Shown here: positions 12,201 through 21,200 of the stretch, one piece after another
Position numbering within the stretch: the first letter of the stretch is position 1
How the letters are laid out: each line of letters opens with the position of its first letter
Assembly (NCBI RefSeq): GCF_012273895.1
Contig: NC_052115.1
Coordinates: forward strand, 1,364,001 to 1,428,000
DNA from: Zerene cesonia
Taxonomy: Eukaryota; Arthropoda; Insecta; Lepidoptera; Pieridae
Reading direction: 5' to 3'
DNA: 64,000 nucleotides
Notes under the pieces: generated by a model
The model's database searches: none
What the model saw: the letters and a program-made list of their open reading frames with translations, nothing else
What the model was told of the DNA's origin: nothing
Position numbers and translations under genes: made by a program

Positions 12201-15200
12201 AAAAGTCTGTGTGTGTGTGATACCTGCATGTTTTCTACAAATAACTATTATTACTATTTTCTTGTGTTTGATTTTACCGCGAGTATTATACATTTAAATT
12301 AAAAAAGCATGACCACGCTCGCTGTGTTCGAAACGTCGGGTTAATAACATAATGAATAAACGCGTTTAAAATCCCTTAAAGATTTTTTAATTTCTAAAAG
12401 CTATTATTACTATGAATATATTAAATCAAAATAATATTTACTTATATCAACGTTATTAATCATTTTGGAGTATTTTTGTTTCTCACATATTACTCTACGA
12501 AGCAGCGTCGCTCGTCATGAGTTGTCTTAACACGATAATTCCATTTCCACGAAATACTCGATACTGGAACATTCAACATTATTTCTGACTTTAAATAAAA
12601 TTAACGAATCGTACCAGTAGGTACACATACATTTCGTATACATGTTAATTTACCAAGTATCCTACTAATATTTTAAATTGCAAGAGTGTGTGAGGATATG
12701 TGTGTGTGTGTGTGTTTGTTACTCTTTCACGCAAAAACTATTAAACCGATCACAATGAAATTTGCTACGTAGCTAGCTGGACAACTGGAATAACACATGG
12801 GCAACTTTTTATCCCGATATTCCTACGGGATACGGACTTACGCGGGTGAAACCGCGGGGCGCAGCTAGTTGAGTAATAAAATGAAAAATACAATTGACAG
12901 TCTACTATTCCTGATCTATATGAACTATCGGTTTCAACTATGAATAGTTATAGCATATCGTATCATCAATAATCATCAGATACAGAACGGATGCTCCGCA
13001 AGGCTTTCTCAATACGACATTTAACTTTCGTCTCTCGCAAGAGGAAATTGAATGTAAAAAGATTATGTTACATCACGGCGCACTTGTTTGTGGTTCACAC
13101 GATGAACGATAGCAATAACAACTGGGCCTTTACTTTAATTTGCGTTAATTGATACTTTAGTAGGAGAGTTTTACGCGCTTTATTTTAGTTAGTTGATTAT
13201 CGTCAACTCTTAGATAACCCTAACGAATATGAACTTGGATGTGCAGAGTTAGAAGTCCGCAGTAATATTATAAATGCGAAAGTTACTCTGTATCGCCGTT
13301 ACCTAAGCCAGAGAACCGATTGGAATGAAATTTGTTGTAAAGATAGTTGGGAACAAAGAAAGGACACAATATAGGCTTTATCAAGGACATCCCATCGGAA
13401 CGGGAACTATGCGAAGGAAAACTCTTTTACTGTTCATTTTTTGCTTTGAGGAGGAGGCGCATGAAGACTGGGCAGAGAGCTAGTATTGTAAGCAACATTT
13501 TCTTCTATTGGTGAAGATCTTAGTTTATTTTATGGTAACATATGAATAAATATATTTGCAGAGTTATTACCTATTTTGGAAGCTCAAATTGACACAATTT
13601 TAGTTACGTTTCTGTTTCGTACTCTTGTTTTACAACCCCAAATAGGATCTCGTTTTAACGACGCATTCATAATTGCCATTTTAGATCTCCCATTAATTTT
13701 ATTCCAATCCTTTTCAAAAACTTCCAAAAAAAAGGAAGTTTTATGATTCTCTGTTTTTTGTGTATGTTGTTTATTATTTAACTATTAACCACTATACGCC
13801 GATGATATACAATCTCTAAATTGATTAAGATATTTGTTTCATTCACAAAAAATATTTTCAATATTTCTAAGAAGCAATAATTTATAAGCCTTGCGAAAAC
13901 AAAACTAAGTAAGTAAATAAATGATAACATTAACAAAAATTTACGATAAGACACATACCGACAAAACCAGAAGACAAACTAAATAACATTTCCGTTTCAT
14001 GCATCATCTATACCTATACAGAAGTAAATATTTATAAAGCACTTTTCACGTATATCATAAACAAGATCCCTTGATAATATTTGTCCAAAGCTTGAAAGGT
14101 ATTTCGAATGGATTCTATTAGATTTTACCTATTGTCTATTGGAAATATCTACATTTACTGATTGCTTTCTGTCGATTGTTTGAATTGTATGAATGACATA
14201 CAGTCCATTGTAATGTTACATTGGGGTTGCGTTTCTCAGAGGAAGCAATTTTATAATACATAGGGAATAATAATTATATATTTAGGGATGCGTGGAAACT
14301 TTTTTGCATCACGTTATACTGCCATGTTGGCGGCCGTAGGACAAGAGTGAAGATCCCACAAACTTGGAGTAAGTAGCGTCTACTAACTCCTCAAAACAAC
14401 CATCAAATGTCGCAAGCGCACCGCAAGTTAAGAGCTAAAATATTGTAACACACATATATATATATATAACATTGCGGGCTCAATCACTAACACCAAAACA
14501 AGTGAAAACGTGGTGTCCTTTGTAAAATTAATAAACATTTCAAATCAAAACGACAAATGAGGAGTAACCATTCGATTGATCTTCTAATTCTTCCTCAGAT
14601 AATGACATCAGGCTGGACAACGACCTATCACTTCGGATGCATGTTACCCGACTATTCCATGAACCCAGAGGCTGTGCGGATGCTACGATTTCTGTGGTGG
14701 ACGATAATCTTGAAAATGATAGAGCTATTCGATACCGTATTCTTTATACTGCGGAAGAGGGAAAGGCAGGCTTCCTTCTTGCACGTGTACCATCACGTTA
14801 GCACGCTGATCATCATGTGGTCGGGTGTGAAGTACGTTGGAGGTAAGCATTGATTTCACCTTTATTTATATTAATATCCGAATTGGTAAGGGTCTACGTT
14901 TTTTGTTAGGCCCGAAGTCTGAAGATGACATTGACACTGGTTGCTTATCATAGAAATTTAAGAAGTTAGATTATAGGAGCTTTGTACAATTCCTACGTCC
15001 TTTTGAAGAGATTTTTTAGAAAATAAATATTTCAGGAGATTTTTTGAGAGTCATGGTTTTGTCCCTTTCTCTATTGACCTAAAAGATACAAAAACAAATT
15101 TATGACAAGAGGTTTAAATTAAGCAAGAAACTGTGCTTAGTGACCGCTATGTATTTCACCATCAGTCAGTCAACATTATTAGGAATTGTGTAAATTTCTG

Positions 15201-18200
15201 GCGCGCCACGAAGTAAGTTGAAATCTTAAGAGTTAGGTGACATTTCGTAGATGACTCCAACGGTAGACATTTTAATTATTATCACCCGATACTTCAAACT
15301 TCTTGCGTGGAATGTTGCGATGCGTACGAAACTAGTATTCCAGTATCAACATCATATAGCACAGTTCCCACTGCAGGGAGTGACGGGGACAGCGTACAAG
15401 AACAGCCCTCTTATGAGAGTTCAGGCCATAGTCCACCAAGTTGGCCTAGTGTGCATTAATAGAAGTCACATGTCGTCAAACTTTTTATGTTTTGATTCTG
15501 TTTCCTCATTTCGTATTCCAGGATAACTATGTTTATTTACGAAAGACAATAAGGTTATCTTATAGAAAAAAAATATTAGGCATAACAGTTTTTTTCCACC
15601 ACGTGGAAACAAATAACATATTATATATTTAAAAGAAAACTAATACGAATATATCTAATAATTATAAATTAAAAAAAATCAATTATTATAATATTATTAT
15701 AATTTCATACCATTTTCCAATATCAGAGACCGAACCCACATTCTCTATTATATATCATTGCGTTAAACCGTCATGTTATAAAAATTTGAGCCAAATAAAA
15801 TAAAAAAATAAAACAAAAATCCAGACTAAAATATTTCTTTACGTACAGGTCACGGCGCAATCCATTAATAATGTCACAACGAAAAGGTCAGGGTATAAAA
15901 TTTTAATTCATACCTGGACTATATTAAAAATTAATTGAAATAATGGCACCTTTGAATACTGTCATAATGGCATGAGATTTTTAACAGAACAACATTTTAG
16001 CAATATTAAAAGACAAGTATTTTATAAAGTTAAGTTTTATTCGTGTTTTTGAATTCTGAACTACCGCTTAATGGAGCACTTCTAATTAAACGCTAAATAG
16101 AGTTGTTTTTACAAATGAATTACAGCGTTTGTACTTTGGTATCTTGGCTAGGGTATACAACAAATTTAACATTTTTCAGCTTTTAGAACGTAATAACCTT
16201 TTCTTTTATGTCATTTCTATGTAATAAAAGAATAGTTCATCGTATCTGATTGAAGAACTTTGTTTTTAATATTATTTCTGCGTAAACAATACTTGATACA
16301 GATTAAGATACAAGCCTTTAGCATATTTCTGTTGTGTTATTAGATTCTTTATATTTCAAGATTCTGCTGTTTCAAGACCAAATAGGACGTTCCATTGTTC
16401 CATTGAATAATAAAATCTACAGTACAGTTCTGAAGGTGTGATTTTTTTGGTAATTTGTGTGTATTAACTGTTGCTTATTTTTTTAATTAAAAAAAAAAAA
16501 TCATCTATATTATATATTAAATAAATACACCATCGAACCCCTATAGGTACTTGGGTATCTAGAGTTCCTCTATTTTGCTAAAATTCTCAAAGAACGAACT
16601 GTGATACAATACAATAAGTATTATTAGATCCGAAACGTCACGTCGTCCCACCGCAGGTAATCAGGAAAAAACAAACATTTTCCCGATTCATTTAATACGA
16701 CGGAAAGTCCATTTCTTCCAGCGCATTTGTACACGAATGACGTATATATAGGTACAATGGGCGCGCGTTAACAAAACTGTGACGTCAGAGACAAACGCCT
16801 ATTCAACGGCATGTTTTCATATGGAACGCGATGAATAAATAACTGCGGCCCATTTGAGTGATGCGGATTGCGGACTTTATTTCTTTAGACGCATTAAAAT
16901 CCTTTTGTTTCCTAGACCGAGGGAAAGAGGGAAAGAAGGAAGACCTAGTTTTTGTTCCTTAGGGAAGAGCCGGTTAAAAATCCTGGAAATTCCTAGTCAA
17001 TACTGTAAAGGTATTCATAAGTTTTCTAGTCTCTTTAACACCGCTTACAGCGCTCGTTGTATATTCTAAATCTTTATTTTTTAGAGAAGGATAGCTAATA
17101 TGCTACATATAATAATTTATATAAACATATTATTATTAAATACGACAGTGGGTCTACCTAAAAATTAATCCGAATTTATATCTCTATTGTTAAAGAAAAA
17201 CATTGAAACTTTGCGCACGTTCATCGCACTATTTGAAGAAATGAATTAAAACCAGTTATATATTTTCAAATCGCGTGCTAGCAAGTTGCGTGCGACTGGT
17301 GTGCTGGTGGTGTTATGGTACACGCAAGACAGGATGCTAGCACAGAATAACTATATTATAACATCAGTTAAACATCACGATACTATCAAACCAATATATC
17401 TATCACACCAAGCCGTAACGATTTGTAATTGTTTGGAAAATATATATTACTAGCTGCACCCGGCAAACGCTGTTCTGCCTTACTCTGATCATTTAGAGGT
17501 ATGAAAAATAGATATATAGTGAGCCGATTCTCAAATATACCCGATATGCACACAAAATTTCATAAGAATCGGTCAAGCCGTTTCGGAGGAGTATGGCAAC
17601 GAAAACTGCGACACGAGAATTTTATGTATTAGATTTTACTCGTAATTTTTCTTAAAAACACAAACGTAATTGTATGTGGGTATTTTAGTCGCTTTACATA
17701 CATGATCCGCCTCTGAAACTAATATCAGACTATCCAAGTAGAGTGGCCATCAGTAAGACCAAGTTCCAGGGTTTACGCAGCTTCATGAATTCAGCAGCTT
17801 TATGAAGTTCCATTAATCGGGTCCAATATTTAGCATATTGGACTTTCATCACAAAGTTATTTTTAAACGGGAAGAACTTTCAGTCTACAATTTCAAACAT
17901 ATTTTTCTCATTACGGGGAAACAAAAAAATCCAATACCGACATAATATATGAGGACCAATACTTACTGTGTCGAGATACGGTTACACAGTATGCTTATAC
18001 CGCAACGAATTAACAAAAAGTCTTATCAGAATGAACATTGACATGGTAACAAGAGGTCCGCCCCGGATTCGCCCATGATAGATATATAACCAAAAGCGCT
18101 CAGGGACGTAGTACATATCCAATGCTAAATTTGTTTTTGAATTCGACCCAGTTACCGATATAAGAATCTTCTAAAGAATCATCTAAAGAAACTCTTCAGC

Positions 18201-21200
18201 TTACATTATTAGTATAGATATTAAAGGTAATATAATTTGACGGTGACGGTCATTACGTATTCTTTGGCAAAGAAATAAGCATCTCAAATTTAGAATTTCT
18301 AAATCCCGATTTTTTTTTATTTCTGCCTGCGTTTTAAAAATATGTCTTTAGGAGCTAATACAATCTCCAGCAACTGGAACTGTATATTAATTTATCGGTA
18401 ATGTCGCTACCCTATTATCCGCATTAAATTTGGTTTGAAATCATACATTCACTTTAAAAACACCTGATCATCATTGAATCCTACTAATATTATAAATGCG
18501 AAATGTGTGTGTTTGTTGCTCTTTATACGCAAAAACTACTGAACCGATTCAATGAAATTTGGTAGGTAGACAACTGGAATAACATATAGATAACTTTTTA
18601 TCCCGATATTCGAACGGGATACGGACTTACGCGGGTGAAACCGCGGGGCGCACCTAGTATGTTGTAAAATCAAATTTATTTAATTTTTTCTCCAATAGCC
18701 TAACTATCATATAAGATTTTTTTAATCACATATCAAGTGTGATATTTCATAGACATCGCTAATACTCACGGAACTGATCAGTACTACCACTCGCTGCGCA
18801 ATGCCTTCGTACAATGCAACCATTAGGTACTTTACTTACAACAGTTCGTCGATAAAAGGCTGGACAGGTGGTCTCGGCTAGATTAAAATGATAGATTATC
18901 CCCCTTTGTTCGCAATAAAAGCGAGACTTATTGAAATATTCGATAGACGAAAAAACTATGGAGTATCTATTGTCATATTTTTCAATTTGAATTTTAATTG
19001 TATGAATGATAATAAACGCATCTATCAAAGATTCAAAAGTTAGATCTGAATAGGTTAGTTTTTTTATTGCCTAGAAACTAATGAATAGATTTGTCTAAAA
19101 TTATATAAGATATTGCTTAGGATTGCTGATAATTTAATTTCATTTGAGAATCAACATTTCCAAGATAGAACAGCCTGTAAGTATATACATACATAACATT
19201 ACATTAACATGAAACAATGTAAAAAGGAAATAAATTACCCATTAACATAATTACGTCTGGCATACGCTTAGTTTCGCTACGATTACTTATAAACCGCAAC
19301 ATCGTGAATGCATTGAAAAAAAAACGATAAAAATGAATGTTACGAGTATTTATACTAACTTTGTTATTAGATACAATTATTAATAATTTGGCATTTCTAC
19401 ATATTCGGATCATGATGATCATTTGATTTCAACATATCAGCCTTCAAACTACATTCGATAGGAACGATATATGAAAACGGCAATATTATTAACAAGCAAA
19501 TAACTCACACTATCTATTATCAAGATGAGACTAGTCATAAAGCTGTTCATTTTTATCACTTTATGAGCCATAAAGATGTTATTTCATTAGTTTAATCATC
19601 GTATCACGAACGTTGCAAACGAAAATTTAATTATAAATATGATTAAACATTATACCTTTCCTTGTTGAATGATCATACAGGATTGAATTTGTAGTGTTAT
19701 AATGTGACATTTGGGTGCGATGTAAGGATATTTAATAGCAATGAACGCAGATATTAAAAATCCAATGAATCCTACTATCCTATCCTATCCTATTAATATT
19801 ATAAATGCGAAAGTTTGTAAGGATGTGAGTGTTTGTTGCTCTTTCACGCAAAAACTATTGTACCAATTACAATGAAATTTGGTGCGTAGACAGCTGAACA
19901 ACTGGAATAACATATAGGCAACTTTTTATCCCGATATTCTTACGGGATACGGAATTACGCGGGTGAAACCGCGAGGCGTAGCTTGTTTTTTATATAACTT
20001 TACGTGGCTACACATATATTACAAATGGATAATAGGTAATTTGTCAATACAAATCCTTAAATAATATTCGTTAAAAGGAAAGTTTTGTTTGTTTGTTACA
20101 ATATCACACGAAAACAACCCGATCGATTTAAAATATACTTGTATCATTAAAAAGCCATTACGGAGTAACGTGGGCTCTGTTCTTTATCCCTGGCGAACCT
20201 GGGCGAAACGTGGAATAGCGACCTGCGCCCAATATTTCATCGAAAGGTCACGTCAAACATTTGCTTTCATATTACTACATGAAATAAGGACAAACAAGCA
20301 ATTTATATCAACACTATGAAATTGCCAATATGAGGTTTATCTCAATAATCTCATCATCCGATCTATGGTTTTGCCTGTTCGGAACTTACAGTAATTCATA
20401 CGATACAATTTTCTTAAGTTCATAAGGCCTTAAGCTTGACTATAATATTAATCACAAGAAACGTTAATCACGATATAGGTCTATTATGAAAATAAAAACA
20501 AAAGGTCTCGTTCAATTTATCGTTTCGGTCTACAAAATTGACTAGTATACGATGGCAACCAATACATGTCAAATATCGGCCTACTGGCAACCGACGGATA
20601 GTTGGCCCCGTTCCATTTTGGTCAGTTATTGACTACCCTTTAAGGCTACATGTCTGCACGCTCATATATCGCATGCAGTTAAACGCTATAAAGTTTTTTT
20701 TTAATAATTATTTTTAAAAGAACCTAAACCCTCAAAAGAAACGAACGAAGAAAAAGAACCTACACCCTCATCTTGTTAGATCTAAACATCGGAATAAAAT
20801 ATTGAAAAAAATGGGATCATTCGGGAGGCACCAGCATTCAAATAAAGAAAGAATCATCCAAATACGGTTCACCAGTTGAAGCCAGAAAACAGTCGAATTG
20901 AGAACCTCCTCCTTTTTCTTTGAAATCGGTTCATAACATCATTATGCCGCATACATCATTCTTGCCGTTGAAACCATAAAAAGTCTATGCACTAATGCCG
21001 AGTAATTAACGCCCACCAGCTTGCACTACGTGTTCTATCTGTATTTAAAAATCAATCTATAAAGCGGAGATTTCAAAAAACCTCACCTACAAAAGTTACA
21101 TAATATTGTGTATATCCTGTTCATATTGTTCGTAAACATGTCTGATGCTGTGTAACTTAATTTATTATATTAAACTTTATTTATTGAGAGATAGAATTCA

